Counted from the first letter of the stretch, positions 1 through 12,138 are shown. The stretch is 64,000 nt of DNA from Zygaena filipendulae (GCA_907165275.2 OU015673.1:325001-389000), one strand, 5' to 3'. Program-made: numbers and translations. The notes: generated by a model from the sequence alone, not told the origin.

Positions 1-617
1 TTTCGACTCTGAGGAAAAAGTTGAGATCCTTTGATTTTAAAAAATCTGATAATGAGTGGTTAAGCCGCTGGAAGCATCTTAAAACAAGAAACATAGATAA
101 GTACAGCTGAATCTAGACCTTCTCCTATTTTGACGTCGATTAGTAGATACGTAAATAAATTGTAACTCGAATCGAATCGAGCAAGGGACAAGCAGCAAGT
201 CACTGTTGAACACTGCTATTGTTTGCAGCCATCTATATATATAATATCTACATTATATTATATGTATATTAAATGCGTTCTATTCCCTAACGATCCTTGA
301 AAATGACAAACGACAGAAAACAACATGAGTAGTTTTCATAATCATACAGATAATTAATTTGCGAAGCAGACAACTATGGGGCGGATGTGGCCATCTTGTT
401 TTTTCGAAATGGTGACTTGTTTTAGTATGGAGGCAACATGCAAATTTATCACAATTTATACACTGGCTTTACTGTATTATAATGTGAGAATTATATTACA
501 CTAGCTTTGGTGACACTCCCAAAGGATAAAATTGTCTTATATTTTTAATCTACATTTTACAACATAGATATTTCGTGCCCATTAACCCAAGTATGTCCCT
601 TTTAAACTTATTTTTTA

Positions 618-806
618 CTAGCTGTTTCGCCCGCAGTAATTTCGGAGTTCCGACGTGAATTCTGGACTAAAAAGTACTCTATGTCCTTCTCTGTATCCTA
701 GACAACGTGTATGAAAAATTTCATGATGATCGGTTCAGTGGTTAAGGTGTGAAAGCGTAATAAACGAACAATCTATCACTTTCGCATTTCAATTATTAGT
801 AAGGAT
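618..806 (-). mobile_element. Helitron-like nonautonomous element
   Basis: Reads CTAGCTG ... TTAGTAAGGA on the plus strand, the reverse of a TC...CTAG unit. It has the family words GGAGTTCC, TATGTCCTTCTCTG, ATTTCATGATGATCGGTT and GTGAAAGCGTAA. The 3' hairpin is decayed. Confidence 0.75.
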
Positions 807-896
807 AAAGTTACTACTAACTACAGACTAGCTGTGAATTTCTCTTTGGTTAATTTAATGTAGATATCGACTAAATAATTTTAGTTACATAGTATA

Positions 897-975
897 CATC
901 CTACACTAATAATTAAGAGGCAAATGTGTTTTTGTTTGTTTACACTTTCACGTCTTAACTACTCAACTAAATATT
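897..975 (+). mobile_element. Helitron-like 5' end fragment
   Basis: Starts TCCTACACTAATAATTA and carries TTTGTTTGTTTACACTTTCACG, the 5' part of the family; the 3' part is missing. Confidence 0.55.
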
Positions 976-983
976 ATAAAACA

Positions 984-1250
984 CTAGCTGTGCCCCGCGG
1001 TTACACCCGCGTAAGTTTCAAAATTCCCGCAGGAACTCAATCCAAAGTTGCCTAATTTACTCCTTATAACATCAGCTAATTAGCTGTGAAAGTCCCGTCA
1101 AAATCGGTCTTACCGTTTCGGAGATTCACCCGCGTGAGTTTCGGAATTCCCGCAGGAAATCCAAACTTAAAAAAAGAATTATCCAATTTGGTGCAGTAGT
1201 TTGGAAGTTATGCGCTTAGCAACACATTTGGCGATTCATTTTTATTATAG
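984..1250 (-). mobile_element. Helitron-like element, long subfamily
   Basis: Starts CTAGCTGTGCCCCGCGG and ends near GCGATTCATTTTTATTATAG; shares GCGCTTAGCAACACATTTGG with the inverse copy at 61590-61892, defining a roughly 300-base subfamily. Confidence 0.75.
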
Positions 1251-2049
1251 ATTGCATGCATGTTGTCATGGGTATTACAGAACAAAAAAAAAGTTACTTT
1301 TCCAACAATTTTTAAAAAACCGAAATCGCTACATCAATACTCACCGAATCGACACAACCCAAAATCGATTCAAACAAAACACAATCCCCTTCAATTACCT
1401 GAATGGCCACATTTACATGTACATCCCCCTTCCCTGCCACTCCACACCGCGCACCCTGAGGATATCCACTGACTGATGCGTTGCGATACGTCAACGTGAC
1501 GGATCCGAGGTTCGACCGACCTCCAGATCAAAGCGATTGATTTACGGTCCAAGGTGTTTGTTTAGGGCTCGAGATTTTGGTTACAGACAGGATATTTTAC
1601 GGAGTTTTAATACCTATATAATGCAATGCAAATACATAAATACTAACTATACTATATAGCATAACCTCAGCTCTCTCGCATTCTCTGTTTGATTCCACTG
1701 GCGATTTATTTGGATAGAATATCTAAGTAATATTTTTTGTATGATTCTTTGTTTTCTTTTCGTTCACTCATTTTCTTTTTCGTCGTTTTGTTTTTTAGGA
1801 ATTACATACCGGCCAATGATAGCGGGCCATACCAGCATTCCCTCTAAAACATGGAGGCAGTATGTTATTATACAACTCTTTTATTTTGACTATATTTTTA
1901 AAATAGATGTGTACCTAATACAATATTGTATATTATTTTGGAGTTATACAGGGAGAAATCTTGATAATAAGTTATATTTGAGTACTAACGATTTCACGAA
2001 GTGCGTTAATGTTCATCTTTTGACTCATAATTCCGTGACACCACAATTA
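1251..2049. other. intron-like DNA without features
   Basis: AT-rich with scattered stops in every frame. The open frames here lack any recognisable domain. Confidence 0.5.
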
Positions 2050-2175
2050 AAACGACATAGCTACGTAACTGCGTAGGTCCGAGTTCGTAGCTTACTACGT
2101 AATCGTAGATAGTACTACGCCGTCGGACTCTGTAGATAGTGCTACGTAGCTATTGCTACGCTACGCTACATCGCC
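2050..2175. repeat. CTACG/CGTAG-rich cluster 1
   Basis: A dense irregular array of CTACG and its inverse CGTAG (for example GCTACGTAGC, TACTACGTAATCGTAG, TGCTACGCTACGCTAC). Confidence 0.75.
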
Positions 2176-2682
2176 GCAAGGATCTGCACAAAGACAAAGG
2201 CTCTCTGAATATGACAGCTTTACCTCCAAAGTTATGTCCCAAAAGAATTGTTTTACATACAGCGGACCCGCTGCCAACTTTGGTCGTTAGAAATTAATGT
2301 CTCTCTAACGTTGAAAAAATGCTGTACATAAATTTATGCGGAATACACTTGAGTTTCTCCTTACACGTCATCACTACCGTGTGTGTGGGGATGAATTTTT
2401 GTGTATATGTATATGTGTTGTGTGTATTTATTTATATTTTAATGTATGCCTTTGTGTGTAACCTATTGTTGGGATGTAGTTATGCAAAATTGTTCCAACC
2501 CACGGGTTAAGGGTTAAGGGTTAAATTGGTTAAGGGCTCTTATAAAAATAAAAATAGCTACACTGTTAGATAATAATTACATATTTCTACAATAAAACCT
2601 ACAGTTTTTAATTACACTAGGCAGTTATAACAAAAAATGTACCTCTCAAACAAAAAAAAATTAATTTCAATTTTGAACCATT

Positions 2683-2762
2683 TATTTATTTATCCTTTCT
2701 TGCACAAAAAGGTGCAAATGGCGAACTTAATTCCTTGCGGCATTCTGGATTGTGCCATTGTG
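2683..2762 (-). mobile_element. LINE 3' tail
   Basis: Minus strand GCCGCAAGGAATTAAGTTCG to AAAGGATAAATAAATAAA; the same tail runs forward at 8640-8740. Confidence 0.65.
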
Positions 2763-3359
2763 GATTGAAACGTTTTTGCATAACTACGTCCAGTTAAAAG
2801 TTAGATAATATGATGATTATGTTTTATTATTAATTTTATGTTACTACAAAGTACACAAACAAACAGGATGTTCACTGAATTTTCAAACAATTCAGAGGTT
2901 CACGACAAGAGTAGTTATGAAAAAAATAAATGGCGTAGTAGTAGCAATAGAGCAGTTCTAAACGCCATCGTTGATAGAAACCAAAGGCAAAGCTAGTCGT
3001 GTATTAAACGATTTGCTATTAGTGCAAAAAAAAACTTGAGTCAACTCTCTATGTGTACACAATCATCAAGTGCAGGGGTCAGCGGAGGAAGAGAGGAGCG
3101 GTGGGAGGGAGCCGGAGGGGGGGTTGTTGGAATAAGAAAACGTATTTACCCCGAACCACCGGCTTTCCGTAACTTTACACCTAAACTTCGTCAGGGTTGT
3201 CACGCATGTCGGGTCATTTTCAGATAAAATGTCAAATATAGTAAACACTTTTTTAATTTAAAAAAATATCTATATTTGATTTGTGTCACCTTATAATATC
3301 AATATAATACTTATATATTTATTGTTATTGTAAATACACAGTTATGATACATATTATTA

Positions 3360-3490
3360 TTAAAAACCCAGACTCAGAGTAAACACCGATGATCGGTACA
3401 TACCTAAATGTTTACCCTGATGCGGGAATCGAACCTGCGACAGCTCGTCAGCTGCAACAACCTTACCGCTACACCATCGGTGCTGTCGTA
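3360..3490 (-). mobile_element. tRNA-derived SINE
   Basis: On the minus strand: an A-box-like TGGTGTAGCGGTAAGG and a B-box GGTTCGATTCC about 40 bases later, then a tail with TTTACTCTGAGTCTGGG. The tRNA-like part is not a working tRNA: there is no acceptor stem pairing that I can form. Relatives lie at 28245 and 47878. Confidence 0.75.
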
Positions 3491-3689
3491 TATCGGTGGT
3501 TGGTGGAGGCTACCCAATAGACTGGTATATTTTCTTTGGTCTCTAGTATACTATTTTATATTCGCGCATAATTGTGTTGTTGTGTTTGAAAATAAAGATG
3601 TCACTGAACATCCCACGACAAATGCTGAGTGGTAGCCATTTTGGTACCTTTTCTATTTTAAAATAATTTAAGTTTATGTTTCATATTAG

Positions 3690-3722
3690 TACTAAGTAAC
3701 CTTCTATTCTATTCTATTCTAG
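3690..3722. repeat. TTCTA microsatellite
   Basis: Four CTATT units in CCTTCTATTCTATTCTATTC. Confidence 0.7.
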
Positions 3723-4056
3723 CATTTCAAAGGATTTTGCAACCCGCATAATTAATTATATTCGTGTTTTTATTCAATTCTGCTTCCTAAAAATACGAGT
3801 GGCAACCCTGGCGGCCATCAAGGCGTTACTAAGCACATCAAATGAATTGTAAATGAAATCAGCGGCGAGTGGCGAGCGGTTTATCGTCCACCTTGACGCT
3901 GCCTGCTCGATACCGGCGGTAGCGCGTTCGATGCCCGGGTCGGCACATTAACATTTTTAACTACCCAGTCCCCAGTACTTGTGTCACACATTTAAATGCA
4001 TCGGTACGCATTAGGCTGTAAGGTAGAGCCAATTTTGCGTGAAAGGTTCTCGGGCA

Positions 4057-4399
4057 CAATGGGCAGTCCGATAATTTTCTTTTTATTTCTGGGGCTCAAA
4101 AAATTATCAAAAATTATAAAAAAATATTGGACACATATTTTTTCTTTGTTTACGTAATCAAAAAATACGGCGATATACTGAGTTGAAATTTCGCGTGACG
4201 TCACTATTCTGACATTTTGTATGGCGGTTTTGCGATTAGTGACGTCACGACCCCCTCATCCTAAACTTTGATGCGCTTTATTTCTGTATATTTTAATTTA
4301 TTTAAAAAAGCAAAAAACACTTGTCTATTGTTTTTTTTATTTTCTAACTGACGGACTAATTAGAATTTTGCTATTCAAAAGTCGTCAACATCCCTATTA
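4057..4399 (+). mobile_element. CRE-bearing MITE, copy 1
   Basis: Member of a dispersed family of about 330 bases with ends CAATGGGCATGTTGAC / GTCAACATCCCTATTG (inverted, imperfect) and two TGACGTCA octamers 44 bases apart (here 4196-4203 and 4240-4247). Noncoding. The outer left end is partly deleted in this copy. Confidence 0.85.
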
Positions 4400-5255
4400 G
4401 GGTTACTACTTCCTTACTCTGCGACTTCCTAAAAGGAGGAGGTTCTATGTTCGATTGTATGTATGTTTTTTTGTTCAAATTTGGCCGTAAATAGCGTAAA
4501 TATGGCTCTTTTGACGTCAATAAAGTAACAATAATAATTATGACACTATAAATACAAAATTATAATACTAGCCGCCCATAACTTCACCTGCGAAGTTTAG
4601 AGGTACTTTGCAGTTCCGTTTTCGGAGAAAGAAAATGTAAGAAAAAAAAATGGGAAACTAAGTTCAATTGGGTTGAGAAGATTTTGGGTGATACACGTAC
4701 AAACTTTCAGATTTAAACATAAATTGTAAGAACCATTACTTGGAAATTGCTATTTATATTTAAATACTCTCTTTTGGATATTTTTTATTTACTATGTTTT
4801 ATTTAACTATTGTATATATTATAAGTTTATATTTACGGATGTTTATAAGTATACCTGCTACATTTTTATATGTAAATTTAAGAATGGTTTTGTAGCTGAG
4901 CTGTAAAAAAGAAAACTATAATGATCAATGAAACTCAATAAATTTTTTTTGTTACAGGTACCCGTCATACATAGAAATGTTTTTAGAACTAAAGCATAGA
5001 AAACTCTGCAAAAGGTATCTATTTAAATCATGTTTTGTTCAAGTACTTATTGGTATCGAGACCTTTTCTTCTAAGCAGTAACTTCGAACGAAAGTGAACC
5101 TTATGCATTCATTTTTAAATAAACAAGTATTTATTTTATCAGACACAGGCAAAATGTATTATTTGTCTGTTTAGAAACATCCGACTCTTCGTAATTATAA
5201 TTCCGTAAACAGAAAAGTAAAAAACCCACTATTTTTATTTCGAGCATCTTCGAAT

Positions 5256-5277
5256 GGTTAGGTTAGGTTAGGTTAGA
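5256..5277. repeat. short interstitial TTAGG (insect telomere-type) repeat
   Basis: Four units of GGTTA in a row. TTAGG is the telomere repeat of most insects; this short run is internal. Confidence 0.8.
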
Positions 5278-5589
5278 ATTTTCCATTTTCCATATGCATT
5301 TTTTTCAAATGGTACCGATTTCTATACGCATTTTGTGTCCTCGGCATTATAGAAATTACCGGACATTAGTACCGACATGCCCATGGGTTCCTGGTACTTT
5401 TATTGTTGACAGTGAGAGCATTTTCAATCTGATGCCGTCCCTGCTCCCCATTGATTTCGGATTCATTTCCGTCGTAAAATATCGACCGACATCAACTGAA
5501 CAGCTCTCCCACTAAAAACGCTCGCCCAATATATATATGCACTGTAGAAAGTACGTATTATCATAAAAATAAATGTCGAAACCTTTTAC

Positions 5590-5720
5590 GCGGTCTGTGC
5601 TGTACGCGCAAAATATCCGCCGCACGACGTAGCTGACAGACCGTAATAAGGCTAGCCGTCTCGTTCACGCGCGCCGGTTGGTCGTATTCGCTGTCTCAGT
5701 CGCTCGCAAATGTCTTAGAC
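5590..5720 (+). promoter_or_regulatory. CG-rich unique patch with initiator-like TCAGTCGC
   Basis: A 130-base CpG-rich stretch in AT-rich surroundings, with TCAGTCGCTCGC near 5695 resembling an arthropod initiator. No TATA box lies at the proper distance and no coding frame follows. It could be an upstream alternative promoter or a conserved intronic element; both are guesses. Confidence 0.18.
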
Positions 5721-5872
5721 TTAAGTGATTTGGCCACGCGTGATTTCAATGCTGATGTCAGACGTTATTAAAGAGGAATATTATATTGGTTTCTTTTAAC
5801 AGAGATTTGGATTCAAATCAACCCAAAGGAAATTAAGTAGTATAAAGCCATAATCATGTGAGTAGATATAGC

Positions 5873-6320
5873 AATCCCAACAAAAACATTTTCATGTAAA
5901 ATGTTGCCAAGACGAGACCATATGCCAGCACTTTCAAAAAGTTATCAGATCTTATGTAGAGCCAAGCTTCTAACTCTACACGCCTTAACTCTACAAGGTC
6001 TAACTTCACAAACTCTACACCTTAGCCAAAATATGTGGCTTGACCATTTCGCTACATTCACATGGCCCTTAGGCCCTAAGGTGAAAAATTGGTCCATTTT
6101 TCATTACTTTTCTGTTATATAATAATAGTTCTTTGTAGTAACGAAACGGCCAAGCCACATATTTTGGCTAAGGTGTAGAGTTTGTGAAGTTAGACCTTGT
6201 AGAGTTAAGGCGTGTAGAGTTAGAAGCTTGGCTCTACATAAGATCTGATAACTTTTTGAAAGTGCTGGCATATGGTCTCGTCTTGGCAACATTTTACATG
6301 AAAATGTTTTTGTTGGGATT
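5873..6320. mobile_element. foldback element with 183-base inverted arms
   Basis: Arms 5873-6055 and 6138-6320 pair almost perfectly with no gap, starting AATCCCAACAAAAAC and closing with its inverse; the loop is about 82 bases. Inside each arm short words like AACTCTACA recur. Both arms contain the same 47-codon open stretch, read in opposite directions, which is only a result of the symmetry. I see no target duplication that I would trust. No protein is encoded. Probably a nonautonomous DNA transposon. Confidence 0.9.
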
Positions 6321-6776
6321 TCATTTCTTTTTGTAAGTCAAAATTGCAGAAGTCTCATACAAACTTCCATCCCCTAATTTAAGGGGTTGGGAGATAAAAG
6401 TTACAAGTTTTATAATTTTTTTGTTGTTTGTTTACTAATACTAGCTTACATACCAAATTTCAGCTTTCTAGGACATTAGGAAGTACCCTAAGAATTTTGA
6501 TGATCATCAGTGAGTCAGTGACGAAATCGAGGTTTTTTAGATATCAATAAAATCTAAAGGATGGGAGCTATACAATTAAAACTTTATACATTTAATAAGT
6601 CTGCTATTGACAACATATTCCGAAAATTTTGTTTATCTGGTATAATCCAGACCCAAGTTACAAGGGTTCAAAAAAACGACGAAACGCTTCGAGAAAAGGT
6701 AGGTAGTGCCCTTGCGCTTTGCTGGCTCGTCTTGGCGGGGGCACTACCGTGCCCCCAGATATTTATATTCCATTCT

Positions 6777-7143
6777 CCTTTATATATTATAAAACAAAGT
6801 CATCCGCCGCGTCTGTCTGTCTGTTCGCGATAAACTCAAAAACTACTGAACGAATTTTCATGCGGTTTTCTCTAAGAGATTGACTGAGAGTGATTCATGA
6901 GGAAGGTTTAGGTATATAATATGTCAAGATTTTGTGCAAATTAGTTGAAATATAACGGTTTTTGTTGGAAATGTCGGAAAAAGTACTTCGTTACGTTTTC
7001 ACGCTTTAACTGCTCAACCGATCATCATGAAGTTTGGCATACATGTTGTCAGGGGTACAGAGAAGGACATCTGGTACTTTTCACCCCAGAATTCCCGCGG
7101 GATCTCCGAAATTACCGTGGGTGAAACCGCGGGGGACAACTAG
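6777..7143 (+). mobile_element. Helitron-like element, third subfamily
   Basis: Contains AACTCAAAAACTACTGAACG, ACGTTTTCACGCTTTAAC, then the CG-rich 3' hairpin and CTAG at 7140-7143. A similar unit lies at 24116-24411. A new 5' fragment (ACTATTATAAATTCGAATG) follows at once at 7145. Confidence 0.72.
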
Positions 7144-7144
7144 T

Positions 7145-7205
7145 ACTATTATAAATTCGAATGTGAGTTTATTTGTTTGTTACGCTTTCACGGAAAAAGA
7201 TTATA
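7145..7205 (+). mobile_element. Helitron-like 5' fragment
   Basis: ACTATTATAAATTCGAATG then TTATTTGTTTGTTACGCTTT; no 3' end. Confidence 0.55.
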
Positions 7206-7599
7206 GGGATAGGATCATAATAATCATAGGGTAGATTAGGGTAATTTTTATTCCGATATACCCGCGTTCACTTTGAATTAATGCAAGTGAAACTACGATA
7301 GAAAAAAATGCCGACCTATAGCGTGTTAATGAATTAACTGAAAACTTGATACACCCCATTTAAAAAAATAAACAATAATATGACTAAAATATATTTTAAG
7401 TCGGAAAAATTAATACTTTAAAAGTTATTCAACGTTTGTTTGGAGGTGACCTATCTACGAAATTCCAAGCGCTACGCCCGCGCCTACCGGTTCGAATTTT
7501 TTTACAGCGGGCGGCGTACGCGCCAAATATTGTATTATAAATAGTTTAGACATAGGCTAGTAAAAGTAAAAAAATATAACCTATATTAAAACATAGTGC

Positions 7600-7742
7600 G
7601 ATAGTTCCCATCCCCATTCCAGGTCGGCAACGCACCTGCATGCCTTCTGGTGTTGCAGATGTCAATGGGCGGCGGTAATCACTTACTATCAGGTGTACCA
7701 CTTGCCCGTTTGCCCCCTATGACATAAAAAAAAGAAAAAAAA
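7600..7742 (+). mobile_element. RTE-like LINE 3' tail
   Basis: GGCGGCGGTAATCACTTACT, GGTGTACCACTTGCCCGTTT, ending ATGACATAAAAAAAAG. An inverse copy lies at 28070. The family name is from memory of similar lepidopteran tails. Confidence 0.6.
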
Positions 7743-8088
7743 AATAGATTTGCTGGTTGATTCTGAGCAAACAACTTTCTAGTTTTCAGTTCATTCATTA
7801 ACACGATGTATACACGTATACGTACGTATACATAATAAGAATTGCACATGCAATAAGTGTACTATAAGTATACGACGCTCTGTCTGCGTGTTTTCATATA
7901 ATATTCAAATGAGGTGAATACGAGAAGAGAACTCGTGGAATGCGAGCCGGATGCCCGCGTTGCCTCGTAATTATCTGAGCGCTCGCTAAACTAGGTCCGA
8001 CTTTCAAATTAAAATCTAAACACTGAAAAAGGAGACAACTATATTTGTCCTTCAGTTAAATCTAACAGCACTAACGTTTATTTATTTA

Positions 8089-8231
8089 CTAGCCGTCCTC
8101 TGCGTAGATTTCGGAGTTCCCGCAGAAATACCGGCGAAATAAATGTACCCTATGTCTTTTTCTGGTATAAAAACGTGTATGCAAATCATGATGGTCGTTG
8201 AGTAATGGCATGAAAGTCTAACAAACAATTA
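8089..8231 (-). mobile_element. Helitron-like element, worn
   Basis: CTAGCCGTCCTCTGCG..GATTTCGGAGTTCCCGC, then ACCCTATGTC and ATCATGATGGTCG; ends without a clear 5' terminus. Confidence 0.6.
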
Positions 8232-8287
8232 AATAAACTCACTAGCATTTACTATATTGGCTTTGTTACTTCATTGCACACAGTTGG

Positions 8288-8940
8288 ATAATGAATCCTT
8301 ACTAATAGGTATTATAATTGGGAAAGTGAGTTTATTTGTTTGTTTGTTACGCTTTCACGGCTGAGCATCTCAACCAATCACCACAAAATTTTGTAGACAC
8401 GTTGTCAGAGGTATAGGACATTTCCTTAAATTAAAGGTCGATACACGATTACCATCGTACATAGAAGGTACATCTTCTTATACTTATATATTTTATGTTG
8501 TGTAATATTTATATGTATATTAATTATCTCTATGTTCAGTCCTTATTTATGTCTTAGTTTATGACAGTTTTTAGTTTCCAATACTATTATTTTTATTTTT
8601 ATTATCCTTTTTTCCGTAGGTTGCACACCCCGTCTCTTTTATCTCTCTGTCAACCCAATGGTTAACTGTCAGAGAATGCCGCAAGGCATTAAGTTCGCCA
8701 TTTATACTATTTTGTGCAAGAAGAATATATAAATAAATAAATATAAAATAATTTTTATCCCGGAATTCCTACGGGAATTTCGAAATTAATGCGCGAAGAC
8801 ACGACATTAAATTCTGCATACTATGTACCTACACGTTGTCAAGGTATAGTAAAAAATATAGGGTAGTAAGTACTTTTATCTCGGAATACCCGCGGGATCT
8901 CCGAAACTAACACGGGTGAAACCGCGGGGAACAACTATAG
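8288..8940 (+). mobile_element. Helitron-like element split by a LINE tail
   Basis: The 5' part (ATCCTTACTAATAGGTATTA, TTGTTTGTTACGCTTTCACG) is at 8295-8425 and the 3' part resumes at about 8748 (TTTTTATCCCGGAATTCC). The 320 bases between include a LINE 3' tail ending in ATAAATAAATA. A second, overlapping 3' end follows to about 8937. Confidence 0.55.
8600..8745 (+). mobile_element. LINE 3' tail
   Basis: GCCGCAAGGCATTAAGTTCG and TTTTGTGCAAGAAGAATA, ending in ATAAATAAATA. 5'-truncated non-LTR copy within a Helitron-like unit. Confidence 0.65.
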
Positions 8941-9082
8941 TAAGTATAAAAAGCTTTACTGTACTCTATATTTAAACAAAATAAAAAATATACACTATTT
9001 TAACATCACAGCATAATATATAACAGCAAGTGTGCTTTATCCGTGAAATTGGATTTTTTTGCACGAGTTTCTTCAACCCCTC

Positions 9083-9152
9083 GTAGCGGCGAAGCCACGT
9101 AGCCTCGTAGTAGCTACGTAGTACGTCTACGGAGCGACAAATGGGGGTCTAC
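9083..9152. repeat. CTACG/CGTAG-rich cluster 2
   Basis: CCACGTAGCCTCGTAGTAGC and TACGTAGTACGTCTACGG. Confidence 0.7.
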
Positions 9153-10474
9153 GACAAATCCGACAAGTCAATGCCTAAACAAACAAAGCAGTTTGACAGT
9201 ACTCGCTTAAAGCTTATAAATAAACAGAAATAAACGTCCAAAGCTCTCATTGATTTATTTACTGTTACTTTGTTAAACCAAAAGTCTTCATAATACAAAA
9301 GGTCTCTTCTTGTCTCGATGTTTATGAATAACGCTATTTCCTTTATGCTTTTAAATTTGTTGTAAACAGTTTTGGTCTTTCATATTGCTATGCCTTGTTT
9401 TAGCTGTATTGTTGGTTCAATTCCCAATGCAGAAAGAAATATTTTTGCAGTGAAATTTCATTAGGCGAAGAGTAAATTTAAAAAGTTTCTAAGGCATTAA
9501 GGTTTGGTAAAAACTTACTAAGTTTTTCGTAATTGCATGTAAAACTGTAGTAGTCAATAATGATCATAGATATGGTTTGAGATTTGTGGCTTACGTAGCC
9601 ACCTGTTTAATCCTCTAATCCTCTAATCTCAGGTGTATGCACACTTTTTTTCGTACTTAAAATGACCTATTGAGTATTCTTGTCTATAAAAACCAAATAA
9701 TTTCAAACTTAAAATCATGAAATGCCGGTCGGAGTGTAATAGGTAATTCTTTTTACGTACTTATTATTACTTAGGTTACTTACACGTAATGCATCGACCT
9801 ATAAAAGATTTAAAACCGCTCACACATGCTCGAAGCCACGCCCTATCGGCCGCTGGTCTTTTCTACACACACACACACAGCACTGTCATATGAACGCAAA
9901 ATATACGTGCGTATGCGTATGTGTGTATGTGTGTGGTTTGTGTGTGTGATAAGCGGCAGTGATATATACGTGCAATTTTTCTTACTTACTTTTTACTGCT
10001 GCGTTCCTCTGCACCGGCGATTCAATAGAACTTTATGTGAAGGAATTTATTGTACAACTGTTTTATAGTACACTTAGGTACATGGAAGTTTTTGTTTCTC
10101 CCGAACAAGAATTTGAATCGTTCATCGATTGTTTTAGAAAGATTCACACCTTTTTTGTACCTCTATCGACTAATGGTATACTAATTATGCTATAGAGTTA
10201 TGAGAATTTAAAACTTAAATCATTCTCTTCTCTTCTCAAGAACCGATTGCGGCTAAACAAAGCTTAGGTTTTAAATTGGAATAAAACCTAAAATGAATAA
10301 GGCAATTTCCAAGATCCCTTTTTATTTTGTAGTAGACTACTATAAACACTAGTTTTGTGTGATACGCCTGCAAACATACAGATGAACAGAAATCTTGAAG
10401 GCTGTTTTATTTGACTCAACTAGTGATACCATTAATTTCTTTTAAAGGAGCCCTGATCAAACTCGCTAAGAAAA
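9153..10474. other. intron-like DNA, only microsatellites seen
   Basis: AT-rich. Apart from the CA/GT tract nothing supported. Confidence 0.5.
9862..9950. repeat. CA and GT microsatellites in inverted arrangement
   Basis: A CA tract near 9866-9879 is followed by alternating GTATGTGTGT and GTGTGTGTG to 9949, able to pair with it. Confidence 0.75.
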
Positions 10475-10620
10475 TAACTACTATTATAAATACGAATGTG
10501 GGTTTATTTGTTTGTTTGTGACGCTTTTATGCCTCAACAAATCACCATGAAATTTTGCATACACGTTGTCAGGGCTACAGAGAAGAATATAGGGTGCTTC
10601 TTGCCCGAAATTCTTACTCG
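10475..10620 (+). mobile_element. Helitron-like 5' fragment
   Basis: ACTATTATAAATACGAATG, TTTGTTTGTTTGTGACGC, ATTTTGCATACACGTTGTCA; the 3' hairpin is lost. Confidence 0.6.
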
Positions 10621-11106
10621 AGATATAATTTTAATAGGATGAATACTATTACATTTTAATAATACATATTTCTTTAGCTAATCATTATCTACACTAATAT
10701 TATAAAAAGGTAAAGTAGGTAAAGTTTGTATGTTTGTACATTTGGATGTAGGTGAGCTCTGGAACTAAATAATCAGAGTCTATAAGTTCTTTCAGTAATG
10801 TATAGGGAACTATAGGGAAGCTATAGTGAAAGTATCTTTAGATATTTTTTTTTGCTATTTAAACAGCTATAAACCACTTTATAGGAACAACATTACCTAA
10901 TAAACCACGTAAAATTTTAAGTAACACAAAAATTTGCCACGTAAATTCAACTTGCATTCAACTTTAATCTCTTATACGATAAATCATGCAACGGTTGACC
11001 TATTTTTCATTATAAAACGGTCCAAGCGCCCTTAATTGGTGACTCTGTGCTGGTACAACGCAGTGGGAGACTCAACTATTTACCTCATATGAAATTAGTA
11101 TTTTTA

Positions 11107-11275
11107 TACAGAAGCTGTGCCCCGCGGTTTCACCCGCGGTAATTTAGGAGTTCCCGTGGAAATTCCGGGAAAAAATTATCCTATGTCCTTCTCTGTACCC
11201 CTGACAACGTGCATGCCAAATTTCATCCAAATCCGTTCAACCGTTTTTGCGTGATTGAATAACAAACATACAACA
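11107..11275 (-). mobile_element. Helitron-like element
   Basis: GCTGTGCCCCGCGGTTTCAC with GGAGTTCCCGTGGAAATTCC and TCCTTCTCTGTACCCCTGAC; the 5' end is missing. Confidence 0.68.
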
Positions 11276-11799
11276 ATAGACAACGCACAGCACAAACTGC
11301 TCACTCTAAGAACTTGAAACTTCGGATAAAGCTTCTTATTTTCATATACGAAAACACTAAAGAAGGGTTTTCGGAAATTCAACCCCTAAAGGGAGGGGTG
11401 TGCGAAACGTAGCTAAGACCACAGGGAATAGCTTGTAGCTAGAACACCGATGTAAAAAAATATGAAAAATGAAAATCGCTCCATATACAACGATAAATCA
11501 TCGTAAAAGCACATTTCATCTCCATTTAAACTTACATTTCGTCCCGGGTGTAAAAACTAGAGTACATCTCTTAACAAATCGCGGGCTATCACCAAATTAC
11601 CCTGGAGGGTTGCGGATGGGAAGAAAGCGAGCGTAGCGATAATTACAAAGATCATTATTAAAGAACACAATTCGAAGGGAATCAACTTTTCTATCCCCAT
11701 TACCGGCTGACAATTGTAGAGCCTTTTCCTTGTGCCTTTCTTAATAGAGCCTGCGCGTTAAAGCGAGATAGCGGATAGCGCAAGCGAAACGGAAGATCC

Positions 11800-11845
11800 G
11801 TTCAGCTTAAATAGGGCGAGCGTTTTCATTCCTTCAGCATTGGCC
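11800..11845 (+). promoter_or_regulatory. possible core promoter (TATA-like plus initiator)
   Basis: TTAAATAG at about 11807 is followed 27 bases later by TCAGCA at 11834, an arthropod initiator-like hexamer. This spacing is normal for a TATA/Inr promoter. The surrounding 11740-11940 is richer in CG and in non-repetitive sequence than its neighbours. Both motifs are short, so this could be chance. Confidence 0.3.
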
Positions 11846-12138
11846 CACTGCCGCTCGCGTGCGAAGGCTGTGTCTCTACCACCATGCCATAGTTCACGAC
11901 GCGACAGTCAACTTCTCTCCTCTTCTGTACTCCTAGTACTTAAAACCGATACGTATCACTATCTATTTTCTTAATGTAGTTTAACAAAATTGGTGCTCAA
12001 AATTTGATAGTAGAAGTCAATATTTTTTATATTCGGACCTTGTTGCATAATGTTAGTAGGTTTTAGGTAAAATAGGGTTTAAGCGTTTCAATTTCTTATT
12101 GTTCTCGTAATTAATAAAGTGATAGAAAGAGCAGCAAG
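11836..12138 (+). other. possible 5' UTR of the candidate first exon
   Basis: If transcription starts near 11836, this 303-base stretch would be the leader of the candidate exon ending at 12151. The first 60 bases are CG-rich and repeat-free; the rest is AT-rich. It holds at least one minimal upstream frame, ATG CCA TAG near 11884. I see no intron signals that must be invoked. Support is only positional. Confidence 0.28.

Noticed and set aside
2050..2175. A CRISPR-like array
   Set aside because: CTACG words are short, irregular and in both directions; there are no constant repeats with unique spacers, and this is animal DNA.
3400..3490. A tRNA gene
   Set aside because: A- and B-box-like words are present but no full cloverleaf forms, and relatives share a SINE tail.
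5901..6292. Two open frames in opposite directions giving the same peptide
   Set aside because: Both come from the inverted arms of the foldback element; symmetry explains them.
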